From the NCBI GenBank assembly GCA_019119875.1, contig DWWG01000242.1, positions 1-64,000 of the forward strand: a stretch of 64,000 nucleotides of DNA, read 5' to 3'. Origin of the DNA: Candidatus Dietzia intestinigallinarum (lineage in GTDB: Bacteria > Actinomycetota > Actinomycetes > Mycobacteriales > Mycobacteriaceae). The position numbers and the translations under genes were made by a program. Each line of letters opens with the position of its first letter. The first letter of the stretch is position 1. The notes beneath the pieces were generated by a model. The model did no database searches, was not told the DNA's origin, and saw only the letters and a program-made list of their open reading frames with translations. Shown here one piece after another: positions 25,148-35,527 of this stretch.

Positions 25148-28100
25148 GTGACGATCGACGACCGCGACCTCACCCCCCGACCGATCCAGACCGGGCTCAC
25201 GGCCAGCCGTGCCCTGGCGGACGAGCTGCGTGACGGCACGGCCTACGCACTCGCCTTCGGTGGGCAGGGGATCGCGTGGCGCGATGCCCTCAGCGACCTC
25301 ATCGACGGCACCGGCATCGGCCCCGAGCTCCAGGAGCTCGTCGACGCCTCCGTCTCCTTGACCGAGCCGGTCCACGACGAGATCGCCGTGGTCCGCCCCC
25401 ACGGCTTCCGCCCGATCGAGTGGGCCAACACCACCACCGGTGAGGACGAGGACTACACGGACCTGCCGGACGCCGCCTCGCTCTCCTCCGCCGCGGTCTC
25501 GTTGCCCGCGGTCCTGCTCACCCAGATCGGCGCCCTGCGTGCGCTCGCCGCCGAGGGGCTCGACGTCAACGCCGTCGCCCCCGCCTCGGTCGTGGGCCAC
25601 TCCCAGGGCGTGCTCGCGGTGGAGTCGGTCGAGACCTTCGGGTCCGTGGACGACCGCCTGCTGGCCGTCGCCGAGCTCATCGGCGCCGCCGCGACCCTGG
25701 TGGGCCGTCGCGTCGGCCTGTTCCGTCGTGGTGAGGCCAGCCCGATGGTGGGGGTGTCCGGGATCGACGGCGAGGAGCTCCGCACTCTCGTCGACGAGCT
25801 GTTCGCCGAGGTGGACGCCTCGATCCGTCCCGCCGTCACCATTCGCAACGCCCAGCGCCGCCACGTCGTGGTGGGACGTCCGGACGATCTCGAGGACCTG
25901 CGCCGGCACTGCGCCGACCTGGAGGCGGAGTCCCGTCGTCGTCGCGAGGCCAAACTCACCGGCGGTGAGGTGTTCGCCCCGGTCTTCGACCCGCTCGAGG
26001 TCGAGGTCGGTTTCCACCATCCCGCCATGGCCCCGGCCGTGGACGTGGTCCACCGCTGGGCCGGCCGGTGTGGTCTGGACGCCGACCGCGCGGCCGAGCT
26101 GGCCCGACAGGTCTTCTCCGAGCCGGTCGACTGGGTCGAGGAGCTGGCCGATGCCCTGCACGCCGGCGCCGAGTGGATCCTCGACATGGGCCCCGGCGAG
26201 GCACTGACCCGCCTCAACCGTTCCGTGGTCCGCGGCCAGGGGGTCGGCGTCGTGGCCGCCGCCACCCGCGGCGGCCTGCGCAACCTCTTCACCCCGGGTG
26301 CGACCCCGGAGATCGAGCGTCCCTGGACCGCGTTCCAGCCACAGCTGATCAGCCTGCCCGACGGCAGCGTCCACGTGGAGACCTCGTTCACCCGCCTCAC
26401 CGGCCGCTCGCCGATCCTGCTGGCCGGGATGACCCCCACCACCGTGGACCCGGAGATCGTGGCGGCCGCCGCCAACGCCGGCCACTGGGCGGAGCTCGCC
26501 GGTGGCGGGCAGGTCTCCGAAGCGATCTTCGCCGAGAACACCCGGCGTCTGGCCGAGTTGCTCGAGCCCGGCCGCAGCGCCCAGTTCAACTCGCTGTACC
26601 TCGACCCGTACCTGTGGAAGATGCAGGTCGGCGGCAAGCGTCTGGTCCAGAAGGCCCGCGCCGCGGGCATCCCGTTCGACGGCGTGATCGTCACCGCCGG
26701 CATCCCCGAACTCGACGAGTCGGTGGCCCTCATCGAGGAGCTGACCGAGGCCGGCCTGCGGCACGTCAGCTTCAAGCCGGGCACCGTCGCCCAGATCCGG
26801 CAGGTGGTGCGGATCGCCGCCGAGGTCCCGCACATGCCCGTGATCGTCCAGGTCGAGGGTGGCCGCGCCGGCGGGCACCACTCGTGGGAGGACCTCGACG
26901 ACCTCCTGCTGGATTCCTACGCCATGCTGCGTGAACGCCCCAACATCGTGCTCTGTGTGGGCGGGGGCATCGGAACGCCGGAGCGGGCCGCCGACTACCT
27001 CACCGGCTCGTGGGCCAACACCCACGGCTACCCGGCCATGCCGGTGGACGGCATCCTCGTGGGCACCGCCGCCATGGCGACCCTCGAGGCCACCACCAGC
27101 CCACAGGTCAAGCAACTCCTCGTGGACACCGTCGGCGTCGACGCCTGGGTCGGTGCCGGCCGGGCCGAGGGCGGAATGGCCTCCGGCCGCAGCCAGCTCG
27201 GCGCGGACATCCACGAGATCGACAACACCGCCGCCCGCACCGGACGTCTGCTCGACGAGGTCGCCGGCGACGCCGAGGCCGTGGCCGCCCGCCGCGACGA
27301 GATCATCGCCGCGATCAACGGCACGGCGAAGCCCTACTTCGGCGACCTGGACTCGATGACCTACGAGCGGTGGCTGCGGCGCTTCGTCGAGCTGTGCCTC
27401 GCCCCCGGCGCCACCGCGGACGGTCACGTCTCCCGTGAGGGGGACGGCTTCGATCTCGGCGCCGACTTCGGTGGCGACGTGGCCGACGGCACCCGCTCGG
27501 TGTGGCTCGACCCCACCATCCGTGAGCGCTTCCACCGCATGGTCCAGCGCACCGAGGCCCGCCTGGACGAGATCGACAGCGGCCGGATCGTCTCCGCGTT
27601 CCCGCAGGTGGAGTCGATGGAGCGACCCGCCGACGTGATCGACGCGCTCGCGGCCCGCTACGCCGACCTGGGCACCGCCGTGCTGCACCCGGCCGACGCG
27701 GCCGAGTTCCTCGACATCTGCCGCATGCCCGGCAAGCCCGTGCCGTTCGTCCCGGTCATCGACGGCGACGTGCGCCGCTGGTGGCGCTCGGACTCGCTGT
27801 GGCAGGCCCACGACCCCCGCTACGACGCCGACGCCGTGTGCGTCATCCCCGGCACCACCTCGGTCGCCGGCATCACCCGCGCCGACGAGCCCGTCGGTGA
27901 GCTCCTCGACCGCTTCGAGGCCGCCACCGCCGACCGCGTCCGCGGCTACCTGCCCGCGGTGGAGGCCGTCTCCGGCCGCCGTCGCGGGATCGCCACCACC
28001 GCCTCCGGCCCCGTCGCCGACGTCCTCAACAGCCCGGACGTCACCTGGGCCGGCCGCCTCGTGGTGAACCCCGTCCACCGCCTGGGCGTACTGCACGCCT

Positions 28101-31100
28101 GGGAGATCGACGCCGACGGCATCGGCCGCCACCCGGTCTCCGGCGCCGCGTTGACCCCGGCCCCCGACGGTCGCACCGTGGACCTCACCATTCCCGTCGG
28201 TGCCGCCGAGATGACCATCGAGATCACCGTGGACGCCTCCGTGGCCACCGGTGCCGCGCCGGTCGTCACCGACGCGGCCGCCGAGTCCGCCATGCGCACC
28301 CTGCTCGCCACCGCCGCCGGCGTGGGACGCGGGGGAGCGGGCGGCCGCGAGATCGTCGAGCTCCCCGAGGTGACCGGCGGCACCGCCACGGCGCGCTTCA
28401 GCTACGAGCCGACCCTGGCCTCCGACCACACCGGCGTGACCGCCGGCAGCCTGCCCACCACCCTCGTGCCGTCGGCCGGCGTGCCCGACGCGCTCGTCGG
28501 CGCCGCCTGGCCGGCCGTGTTCGCGGTCCTCGGCGAGGCCCGACGCCCCCGCGGTGAGGGCACCGTCGTCGAGGGACTGCTCGACCTGGTCCACCTGGAC
28601 CACGGTGTCCGCATGCACGCGTCGCTGCCGAAGTCCGAGACCGAGCTCGTCGTCGTCGCCCGCTCCGGCGGGGTCCGCGACACCGACCTCGGTCGCGTGG
28701 TCGAGGTGTCCGTCGAGGTGTCCACCGAGTCCGCCGACGGCACCCGCTCCCCCCTGTGCACCCTGTCGGAACGGTTCGCGATCCGCGGCCGCACCGGCGG
28801 CGCCGAGGTGGGCGACCCCCGCCCGGCCGGCGGGGCGCTCGTCAGCCCTTCCGGTGATGACGTCGCGCCCGCGGAGACCACACGCCAACTGCGGGTCTCC
28901 ACCTCACTGACCGCCCCGCACGACATGACGGCGTTCGCGCTCGTCTCCGGCGACCACAACCCGATCCACGTCTCCGACACCGCGGCCGACCTGGCGGGAC
29001 TGGGCGGCGTGATCGTCCACGGCATGTGGCTCTCGGCCGCCGCGCAGCACGCCGTGCAGTCCACCGACGGGACCACTCCCGCGTTGCGGATCGCCGGCTG
29101 GACCGCCCGCATGCTCGCCCCGGTCCGCCCCGGCGACCGCATCGGAGTCCGTGCCGTCCAGACCGGCCGCCACGCCGGCGGCCAGGTCCTCGAGGTGACG
29201 TGCACCGTCGACGGCGCCACCGTCATGGCCGCCACGGCGCTCACCGAGGCCCCCCGCACCGTCTACGCTTTCCCCGGCCAGGGCATCCAGGCCAAGGGCA
29301 TGGGCATGGAGGGCCGCACCCGCTGCCCGGCCGCCCGCGAGATCTGGGACCGGGCCGACAGGCATACGCGTGACGCACTAGGTTTCTCGATCCTGTCGAT
29401 CGTGCGCGAGAACCCGACCGAGGTCACCGTCCGCGGAGAGGTGCACCGCCATCCGGACGGCGTCCTCTACCTGACCCAGTTCACCCAGGTCGCGATGGCG
29501 TGCCTGGCGGTGGCCCAGCGCGCCGAGCTCGAGGCCGATGGCCTGCTGATCGAGGACGCCTACTTCGCCGGCCACTCGATCGGCGAGTACGACGCCCTGG
29601 CGGCCATCTCCGGCGTGCTCGAGCTCGAGCCCCTGCTGGAGATCGTGTTCCAGCGCGGCTCCACCATGCACCAGCTGGTGCCGCGCGACGCCCACGGGCG
29701 CTCCGACTACCGCATGGCCGCGATCCGTCCGTCGCAGATGGGGATCTCCGACGACGAGATCCAGCAGTGGGTCGCCGACGTGGCCGAGCAGTCCGGTGAG
29801 TTCATCGAGATCGTCAACTACAACCTGGCGGGCTCCCAGTACGCCCTGGCCGGCACCGTCGCCGGCTGTGAGGCGCTGGAGGCGGCGGTCAACCGCGAGC
29901 TGGAGATCTCCGGAGGCAATAACGCCTTCATCCTGGTCCCCGGCATCGACGTCCCGTTCCACTCGACCGTCCTGCGCGGCGGTGTCCCGGACTTCCGGGC
30001 CACGCTCGACGCGCTGATCCCGCACGACATCGACATCTCGGTGCTCGTGGGCCGCTACATCCCGAACCTCGTGCCGCGCCTGTTCAGCCTGGAGCGCGAC
30101 TTCGTGCAGGAGATCGCCGACCTCGTGCCGGCCGAATCCCTGGCCGAGGTGCTGGCGAACTGGGACGCCTGGTCGGCCACCCCGACCCGCCTCGGCCGCC
30201 TGCTGCTGGTCGAGTTGCTGGCCTGGCAGTTCGCGAGCCCGGTCCGCTGGATCGAGACCCAGGAGCTGCTCTTCACCCCCGTGGAGCGCGGCGGGCTCGG
30301 CATCGAGCAGTTCGTCGAGGTGGGCGTCTCAGGCGCCCCGACCGTGGCGAATCTGGCCTCCAAGACCCTCGATCTCCCCACCCACCGCGGCCCCCGCGCC
30401 CTGGTGCTCAACGTCGAGCGCGACTCGGCGACGCTGTACGGCACCCTGCCGCCCAGCGTGGAGGAGAACGACGACGACGACACGGTGGGCGCCGCTGACA
30501 CGTCCGCCGCCACCGCGTCGTCCACCCCGGCCGCCGACCAGGCGGCCCCCACAGACCCCGCACCGGCCGTCAACACCCCCGGCACGGCCGGTGCGGACCG
30601 ATCCGACAGCGCGGCCCCGGCCGCCGCCGCCCCCGGCGCACCCCGCCCGGACGACCTGGAGTTCGGCGCAGCCGCCGCCACCCGCATGCTGGTGGCGCTG
30701 CGCACGAAGGTCCGTCCCGAGCAGATCGTGCCGAGCGACTCCATCGAGACGCTGTGTGACGGTGTGTCCTCACGCCGCAACCAGCTGCTTCTCGACCTGG
30801 GTACCGAGCTGAGCCTGGGCGCCATCGACGGCGCCGCCGAGGCCGACTTCCCGACACTGTCAGACCAGGTCTCGCGCCTGGCACGCGGCTACGCGCCGTT
30901 CGGCCCCGTCCTGTCGGACGCGGTCGGCGAGGCCCTGCGCGCCGTGCTCGGCCGCACCGGCAAGCGCGCCGGATACATCACAGAGCGCGTGACCGGCACC
31001 TGGGAGCTCGGCGAAGGTTGGGCGCGCCACGTCACCGCCGAGATCGCGCTGGGCACCCGTGACGGTGCCTCGATCCGTGGCGGGGACCTGGCCGACCTCG

Positions 31101-34100
31101 ACGCCTCCGGGGTCAAGGACGTGGCCGGACTGGATGCGCTCATCGACGCCGCCGTCCGGGCCGTCGGCGCCGCCAACGGCATCACCGTGGAGATGCCGGC
31201 CTCCGGCGCCGGCGGGGGCGGGGTCGTCGCCTCCGCCGCACTCGGCGAGTTCGCCGACATCGTGACCGGCCCCGACGGCGTGCTCGCCGAGGCCGCCCGC
31301 GGGCTGCTGACCCGACTCGGACACCTCGAGCCCGACACCGTCGACCTGCTCGCCGACGCCGACCCGGACACCGAACTGGCCGACCTGGTGGCCGCCGAAC
31401 TCGGCAGCGACTGGCGCCGCGTGGTGGCCCCGGCCTTCGACCCGGACCGGGCGGTCCTGCTGGACGACCGCTGGGCCTCGGCACGCGAGGACCTGGCCCG
31501 GCTGTGGACCCGGACCGACGTGCCCGCCGACGTCGCGGAGGCGTTCCGTGGCGCAGGGGACATCGTGGCCGACCAGGCCCGCTGGTGGGCGAGCAGGGCG
31601 GCGGACGCCCGGCGTGACGCGCACGCGGCGGCGTACCGGGAGATCTCCGAGACCGCGGCCCTGGAGTTCGTGGGCGAATACTCGGGCGACGTCGCCGTCG
31701 TCACCGGTGCCGGCAAGGGCTCGATCGCCGCCGCCGTCACCGGACGCCTGCTGGCCGGAGGGGCCACCGTGGTGGCCACCACCTCCAACCTGGACCAGTC
31801 CAAGCTGGCCTTCTTCAAGGACCTCTACCGCAGCAACGCCCGCGGACGTGCGGCCCTGTGGATCCTGCCCGCCAACCTCACGTCCTACTCGGACGTCGAC
31901 GCACTGGTCGAGTGGGTCGGTAACGAGCACGTCGAGTCGGCCGGTGGCCAGACCACCGTCCTCAAGCCGGCGCTGACCCCGACGCTGCTGTTCCCGTTCG
32001 CGGCGCCCCGCGTCCAGGGCTCGATGGCGGACGCCGGCCCGCGCGCCGAGACCGAGATGCGTGTCCTGCTGTGGGGTGTGGAGAAGCTCGTCGCCGGGCT
32101 CGGTGCGATCGGCGCCGACACCGACGTCGACTCCCGCCTGCACGTGGTCCTGCCGGGATCGCCCAACCGCGGCATCTTCGGTGGCGACGGCGCCTACGGT
32201 GAGGCCAAGGCCGCACTGGACGCCATGATCGCCAAGTGGGGTTCGGAGAAGTCCTGGTCGCAGCGCGTGACGTTCGTCCACGCGATCATCGGCTGGGTGC
32301 GAGGCACCGGCCTCATGGGACACAACGATCCGCTCGTGGAGGCCGTGGAGGCCGCCGGCGTGTCGACCTGGTCCACCACCGGGATCGCCGGCGAGCTGCT
32401 GCGGTGGTGCACCCCCGAGTTCCGGCGGGCCGCCGCCGACGGCCCCGTCACCGTCGACCTCACCGGCGGCCTCGGCACCGCGGACCTCGACATGTCGGCC
32501 CTGGCGGCCGACCGGCCGAGCACCCCGGCCGAGTCCTCGGGCGAGGAGGCGACCGGCACCATCGCGGCGCTGCCGTCGCTGCCCGCCGTGGCCCGCGACG
32601 AGCGTCCGGAGTGGGGCGAGGTCACACAGGCCCTCGACGAGATGGTCGTGATCGTGGGCGCCGGCGAGGTCGGCCCCTACGGCAGCGCCCGCACCCGCTT
32701 CGAGGTCGAGACCACCGGTCAACTCACGGCCGCCGGCGTCGTGGAGCTGGCCTGGTCCACCGGGCTCATCACCTGGGAGGACTCGCCGCGAGCCGGCTGG
32801 ACGGTCACCTCGACCGGCGAGCCGATCGACGAGGCCGAGATCGCCGAGCGTTTCGGCGAGGAGGTCCTGGGCCGGGTGGGCGTGCGTCGCTACGCCGACG
32901 ATCCGGGCGCCGAGATGTTCGACAACTCCGCGCCGCTGCTCACCTCGGTGTTCCTGCCGGAGGACCTGTCCTTCGTCGTGGACGACGAGGCCCAGGCCCG
33001 CGCATACCTGGCGGACGACCCCGAGAACACGGTCGTCACCTGCGGCGAGGACGGCGAGTGGACCGTCACCCGCAAGGCCGGCACCGAGATCCGGGTGCCG
33101 CGCCGGACCACGCTCACCCGCGTGGTGGGTGGCCAGATCCCGACCGGCTTCGACCCGACCGCGTGGGGCATCCCCGCCGACATGGTCTCCGGTATCGACC
33201 GCGTGGCGGCCTGGAACCTCGTGGCCACGGTGGACGCCTTCATCTCCTCGGGGTTCACCCCGGCCGAGCTGCTCGCCCACGTCCACCCGGCCGACGTCGC
33301 CAACACCCAGGGCACCGGCATGGGCGGCATGACCAGCATGAGGTCGCTGTACATCGACGGCATCCTCGGCCGCAGTCGCGCCAACGACACGCTGCAGGAG
33401 GCGCTGCCCAACGTGGTGGCCGCGCACGTCATGCAGTCGTATGTGGGCGGCTACGGCTCGATGGTCCACCCGGTGGCGGCCTGTGCCACCACCGCGGTGT
33501 CGGTCGAGGAGGGCTTCGACAAGATCCGCGCCGGTAAGGCCGAGTTCGTGGTCGCCGGTGGCTTCGACGACCTGTCGATCGAGGGCATCCAGGGCTTCGC
33601 CGACATGTCCGCCACCGCCGATTCGGAGGCGATGGCCGCCAAGGGCATCGACGACCGTCACTACAGCCGGGCCAACGACCGGCGACGCGGTGGATTCGTC
33701 GAGTCGGCCGGTGGCGGCACCATCCTGCTGGCCCGCGGTGATGTCGCGGCCCGCATGGGCCTGCCGGTCCACGGTGTGGTGGCCTGGGCCGGGTCGTACG
33801 CTGACGGCGCGCACACCTCGATCCCGGCCCCCGGCCTGGGTGCGCTCGGCGCCGGCCGTGGCGGAAAGCGCTCGCCGCTGGCCCGTGGCCTGGCCCGGCT
33901 CGGACTCACCGCCGACGACCTTGCCGTGGTGAGCAAGCACGACACCTCGACCAAGGCCAACGATCCCAACGAGTCGGACCTGCACGAGCGACTCGCCGAG
34001 TCGATCGGCCGGTCGGACGGCAACCCGCTGTTCGTGGTCTCACAGAAGACACTGACAGGGCACGCCAAGGGTGGTGCGGCGGCGTTCCAGCTGATCGGGC

Positions 34101-34573
34101 TCACGCAGATGCTGCGTTCGGGCACGCTGCCGCCCAACCGGTCGCTGGACTGCGTCGACGACGTGCTGGACACGCACCCGCACCTGGTGTGGTTGCGGGA
34201 GAGCCTGCAGTTGGGCGGTGACATGCCGCTCAAGGCCGGGCTGCTCACGTCCTTGGGCTTCGGCCACGTCTCCGGTCTGATCGCGGTGACGCATCCGGAG
34301 GCCTTCCACCGGGCCGTGGCCGCGGAGTACGGTCCGGAGGACGCGGAGCGGATCCGGGAGGCCGGCCTCGAGCGCGAACGCTCCGGCGCCCGCCGCTTCG
34401 TCGACGCCCTCTACGGTGGCGCGGCCCTGTATGTCCGTCCGGAGGCACGTCGCTTGGGCGAGGGCTCGGCCGAGGAGGTCAAGGAGCGCGAGGCCGCGGT
34501 CCTGCTGGATCCGGGCGCCCGGATCGACGACGACGGCGTGCTGTCCGCGTCGGTCGCCTCCACCGACGAGTGA
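25148..34573 (+). CDS. fas: Type I fatty acid synthase (FAS-I)
   Basis: This 3141-residue multidomain synthase makes C16-C26 acyl-CoA, feeding membrane lipids and mycolic acids. Domains in order: acetyltransferase (GHSQG, Ser152), enoyl reductase (about 400-900; VEGGRAGGHHSWED near 567), dehydratase (SGDHNPIHVSD near 1263), malonyl/palmitoyl transferase (GHSIGEY, Ser1477), ACP (probable phosphopantetheine Ser1874 in GVSSRRNQLLLDLG), ketoreductase (VVTGAGKGSIAAAV from about 2183) and ketosynthase (Cys2779 in ACATT; His2931 and His2972). An acidic, Ala/Thr/Pro-rich linker (about 1770-1838) joins the transferase and ACP. The GTG follows AAGGAG. acpS overlaps the stop by four bases. Confidence 0.98.
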   Translation: MTIDDRDLTPRPIQTGLTASRALADELRDGTAYALAFGGQGIAWRDALSDLIDGTGIGPELQELVDASVSLTEPVHDEIAVVRPHGFRPIEWANTTTGEDEDYTDLPDAASLSSAAVSLPAVLLTQIGALRALAAEGLDVNAVAPASVVGHSQGVLAVESVETFGSVDDRLLAVAELIGAAATLVGRRVGLFRRGEASPMVGVSGIDGEELRTLVDELFAEVDASIRPAVTIRNAQRRHVVVGRPDDLEDLRRHCADLEAESRRRREAKLTGGEVFAPVFDPLEVEVGFHHPAMAPAVDVVHRWAGRCGLDADRAAELARQVFSEPVDWVEELADALHAGAEWILDMGPGEALTRLNRSVVRGQGVGVVAAATRGGLRNLFTPGATPEIERPWTAFQPQLISLPDGSVHVETSFTRLTGRSPILLAGMTPTTVDPEIVAAAANAGHWAELAGGGQVSEAIFAENTRRLAELLEPGRSAQFNSLYLDPYLWKMQVGGKRLVQKARAAGIPFDGVIVTAGIPELDESVALIEELTEAGLRHVSFKPGTVAQIRQVVRIAAEVPHMPVIVQVEGGRAGGHHSWEDLDDLLLDSYAMLRERPNIVLCVGGGIGTPERAADYLTGSWANTHGYPAMPVDGILVGTAAMATLEATTSPQVKQLLVDTVGVDAWVGAGRAEGGMASGRSQLGADIHEIDNTAARTGRLLDEVAGDAEAVAARRDEIIAAINGTAKPYFGDLDSMTYERWLRRFVELCLAPGATADGHVSREGDGFDLGADFGGDVADGTRSVWLDPTIRERFHRMVQRTEARLDEIDSGRIVSAFPQVESMERPADVIDALAARYADLGTAVLHPADAAEFLDICRMPGKPVPFVPVIDGDVRRWWRSDSLWQAHDPRYDADAVCVIPGTTSVAGITRADEPVGELLDRFEAATADRVRGYLPAVEAVSGRRRGIATTASGPVADVLNSPDVTWAGRLVVNPVHRLGVLHAWEIDADGIGRHPVSGAALTPAPDGRTVDLTIPVGAAEMTIEITVDASVATGAAPVVTDAAAESAMRTLLATAAGVGRGGAGGREIVELPEVTGGTATARFSYEPTLASDHTGVTAGSLPTTLVPSAGVPDALVGAAWPAVFAVLGEARRPRGEGTVVEGLLDLVHLDHGVRMHASLPKSETELVVVARSGGVRDTDLGRVVEVSVEVSTESADGTRSPLCTLSERFAIRGRTGGAEVGDPRPAGGALVSPSGDDVAPAETTRQLRVSTSLTAPHDMTAFALVSGDHNPIHVSDTAADLAGLGGVIVHGMWLSAAAQHAVQSTDGTTPALRIAGWTARMLAPVRPGDRIGVRAVQTGRHAGGQVLEVTCTVDGATVMAATALTEAPRTVYAFPGQGIQAKGMGMEGRTRCPAAREIWDRADRHTRDALGFSILSIVRENPTEVTVRGEVHRHPDGVLYLTQFTQVAMACLAVAQRAELEADGLLIEDAYFAGHSIGEYDALAAISGVLELEPLLEIVFQRGSTMHQLVPRDAHGRSDYRMAAIRPSQMGISDDEIQQWVADVAEQSGEFIEIVNYNLAGSQYALAGTVAGCEALEAAVNRELEISGGNNAFILVPGIDVPFHSTVLRGGVPDFRATLDALIPHDIDISVLVGRYIPNLVPRLFSLERDFVQEIADLVPAESLAEVLANWDAWSATPTRLGRLLLVELLAWQFASPVRWIETQELLFTPVERGGLGIEQFVEVGVSGAPTVANLASKTLDLPTHRGPRALVLNVERDSATLYGTLPPSVEENDDDDTVGAADTSAATASSTPAADQAAPTDPAPAVNTPGTAGADRSDSAAPAAAAPGAPRPDDLEFGAAAATRMLVALRTKVRPEQIVPSDSIETLCDGVSSRRNQLLLDLGTELSLGAIDGAAEADFPTLSDQVSRLARGYAPFGPVLSDAVGEALRAVLGRTGKRAGYITERVTGTWELGEGWARHVTAEIALGTRDGASIRGGDLADLDASGVKDVAGLDALIDAAVRAVGAANGITVEMPASGAGGGGVVASAALGEFADIVTGPDGVLAEAARGLLTRLGHLEPDTVDLLADADPDTELADLVAAELGSDWRRVVAPAFDPDRAVLLDDRWASAREDLARLWTRTDVPADVAEAFRGAGDIVADQARWWASRAADARRDAHAAAYREISETAALEFVGEYSGDVAVVTGAGKGSIAAAVTGRLLAGGATVVATTSNLDQSKLAFFKDLYRSNARGRAALWILPANLTSYSDVDALVEWVGNEHVESAGGQTTVLKPALTPTLLFPFAAPRVQGSMADAGPRAETEMRVLLWGVEKLVAGLGAIGADTDVDSRLHVVLPGSPNRGIFGGDGAYGEAKAALDAMIAKWGSEKSWSQRVTFVHAIIGWVRGTGLMGHNDPLVEAVEAAGVSTWSTTGIAGELLRWCTPEFRRAAADGPVTVDLTGGLGTADLDMSALAADRPSTPAESSGEEATGTIAALPSLPAVARDERPEWGEVTQALDEMVVIVGAGEVGPYGSARTRFEVETTGQLTAAGVVELAWSTGLITWEDSPRAGWTVTSTGEPIDEAEIAERFGEEVLGRVGVRRYADDPGAEMFDNSAPLLTSVFLPEDLSFVVDDEAQARAYLADDPENTVVTCGEDGEWTVTRKAGTEIRVPRRTTLTRVVGGQIPTGFDPTAWGIPADMVSGIDRVAAWNLVATVDAFISSGFTPAELLAHVHPADVANTQGTGMGGMTSMRSLYIDGILGRSRANDTLQEALPNVVAAHVMQSYVGGYGSMVHPVAACATTAVSVEEGFDKIRAGKAEFVVAGGFDDLSIEGIQGFADMSATADSEAMAAKGIDDRHYSRANDRRRGGFVESAGGGTILLARGDVAARMGLPVHGVVAWAGSYADGAHTSIPAPGLGALGAGRGGKRSPLARGLARLGLTADDLAVVSKHDTSTKANDPNESDLHERLAESIGRSDGNPLFVVSQKTLTGHAKGGAAAFQLIGLTQMLRSGTLPPNRSLDCVDDVLDTHPHLVWLRESLQLGGDMPLKAGLLTSLGFGHVSGLIAVTHPEAFHRAVAAEYGPEDAERIREAGLERERSGARRFVDALYGGAALYVRPEARRLGEGSAEEVKEREAAVLLDPGARIDDDGVLSASVASTDE

Positions 34574-35076
34574 GCGGTCGCGTGCGGGGCGTCGGGGTCG
34601 ACACTGTCGACCTCGGCGCCTTCGCCGCGTCTCTGGCCGAACCCGGCACGCGCTTCACCGAGATGTTCTCGCCCACCGAACGGCGGCAGTGTCGCGAGCG
34701 TGCCGAGGCCCGCTCCTCGGTGCCCGACGCGGCACCTCGGTCCTCGGTGCCCGCCGCGTCGCCTCGGTCCTCGGTGCCCGCCGCGTCGCGGGAGGACCCG
34801 CTGGCCCGACATCTCGCGGGGCGATGGGCGGTCAAGGAGGCGGTCATCAAGGCGTGGTCCGCCGCGCTCTACGGCTCGCCGCCGCCCATCGCGCCGGACC
34901 TGCTGCGCTGGTCGGAGATCGAAACGGTCTGCGACGCCTGGGGTCGACCGGCCGTGCGGCTCAGTGGTGAAGTCGCACGTCAGGTCGCCGCGACGGTGGG
35001 GGAGAACGTCCGCTGGAACGTCTCACTCAGCCACGACGGCAGCTCGGCCGTGGCGTTCGTGGTGCTCGAGGCCTGA
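34570..35076 (+). CDS. acpS: Holo-ACP synthase with an in-frame repeat insertion
   Basis: AcpS transfers phosphopantetheine to the FAS-I ACP. Motifs are GVGVDTVDL (Asp11 binds metal) and HLAGRWAVKEAVIKAW (catalytic Glu region), ending with SLSHDGSSAVAFVVLEA. At 168 residues it is about 35 longer than usual. Residues 48-74 are three 9-residue repeats (RSSVPDAAP, RSSVPAASP, RSSVPAASR) inserted between helix 1 and the WAVKEA helix. The GTG overlaps the fas stop by four bases, so enzyme and substrate are co-translated. Confidence 0.93.
   Translation: MSGRVRGVGVDTVDLGAFAASLAEPGTRFTEMFSPTERRQCRERAEARSSVPDAAPRSSVPAASPRSSVPAASREDPLARHLAGRWAVKEAVIKAWSAALYGSPPPIAPDLLRWSEIETVCDAWGRPAVRLSGEVARQVAATVGENVRWNVSLSHDGSSAVAFVVLEA
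34711..34791 (+). repeat. 27-bp tandem repeat, three copies, inside acpS
   Basis: The three units start at 34711, 34738 and 34765. They keep the reading frame and differ by a few bases (CTCCTCGGTGCCCGACGCGG against TCCTCGGTGCCCGCCGCGTC). Confidence 0.9.
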
Positions 35077-35147
35077 TAGCGCGGAAGCCACCGCCCGCCG
35101 ACGCCGGCCACGGCCCGCCGCGCCACAGCTCGTCGCCCGCCGATGCC

Positions 35148-35250
35148 CGCCGCCCGCCGCCCGTCGCTGCCCCGCAACTCGTCGCCCGCTGACGCCCGCC
35201 GTCTGCCGCCCGTTGCTGCCCCGCAACTCGTCGCCCGCCGCCTGCCGCCC
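35148..35250 (+). repeat. Imperfect direct repeat, two copies
   Basis: GCTGCCCCGCAACTCGTCGC occurs twice, at about 35165 and 35214, each followed by CCGC(T/C)G and each preceded by GCCGCCCGTYG. The spacing is about 49 bases. Confidence 0.7.
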
Positions 35251-35413
35251 AGCCGCTTGGAGCCGTCAGCACGTCCCCAGGCCGTTTTGGTGGCACCACT
35301 GTGGAGATTTGGCTGGATTCCCGCAGTGGCGGCATCAAGGTTCGCGGTGGTGTCGCCAAGATCGGGGTGGTGGGGGTTGTGCGGGGCAGGGCGGGGCACT
35401 GTCGCTCGGGTAG

Positions 35414-35527
35414 CCCGCTCGGCCTGTGGGGCCAGGTCGGGGTTCAGACAGCCCCCGCTCGGCCTGTGGGCCAGGTCGGGGTTCAGACAGCCCCCGCTCG
35501 GCCTGGGGGCCAGGCGGGGTTCAGATA
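35414..35527 (+). repeat. Tandem repeat of 39-40 bp, three copies
   Basis: The unit starts CCCGCTCGGCCTGTGGG and ends GGTCGGGGTTCAGACAGC. Copies begin at 35414, 35454 and 35493; the third is diverged (GGGGGCCAGGCGGGGTTCAG). The alternating 40- and 39-base periods make it unlikely to be coding. Confidence 0.85.

Noticed and set aside
25058..28888. A 1276-codon open frame on the minus strand opposite fas
   Set aside because: It lies fully antisense to fas, whose domains and active sites are certain. Its product is Gly/Arg/His/Val-rich low-complexity text with no domain. Such frames are expected at this GC content.
30860..33985. A 1041-codon open frame on the minus strand opposite the fas ACP, ketoreductase and ketosynthase regions
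   Set aside because: Same reasons; no ribosome site and no recognisable motif.
35414..35527. CRISPR-like array
   Set aside because: The repeats are contiguous with no unique spacers, are very GC-rich, and there are no cas genes.
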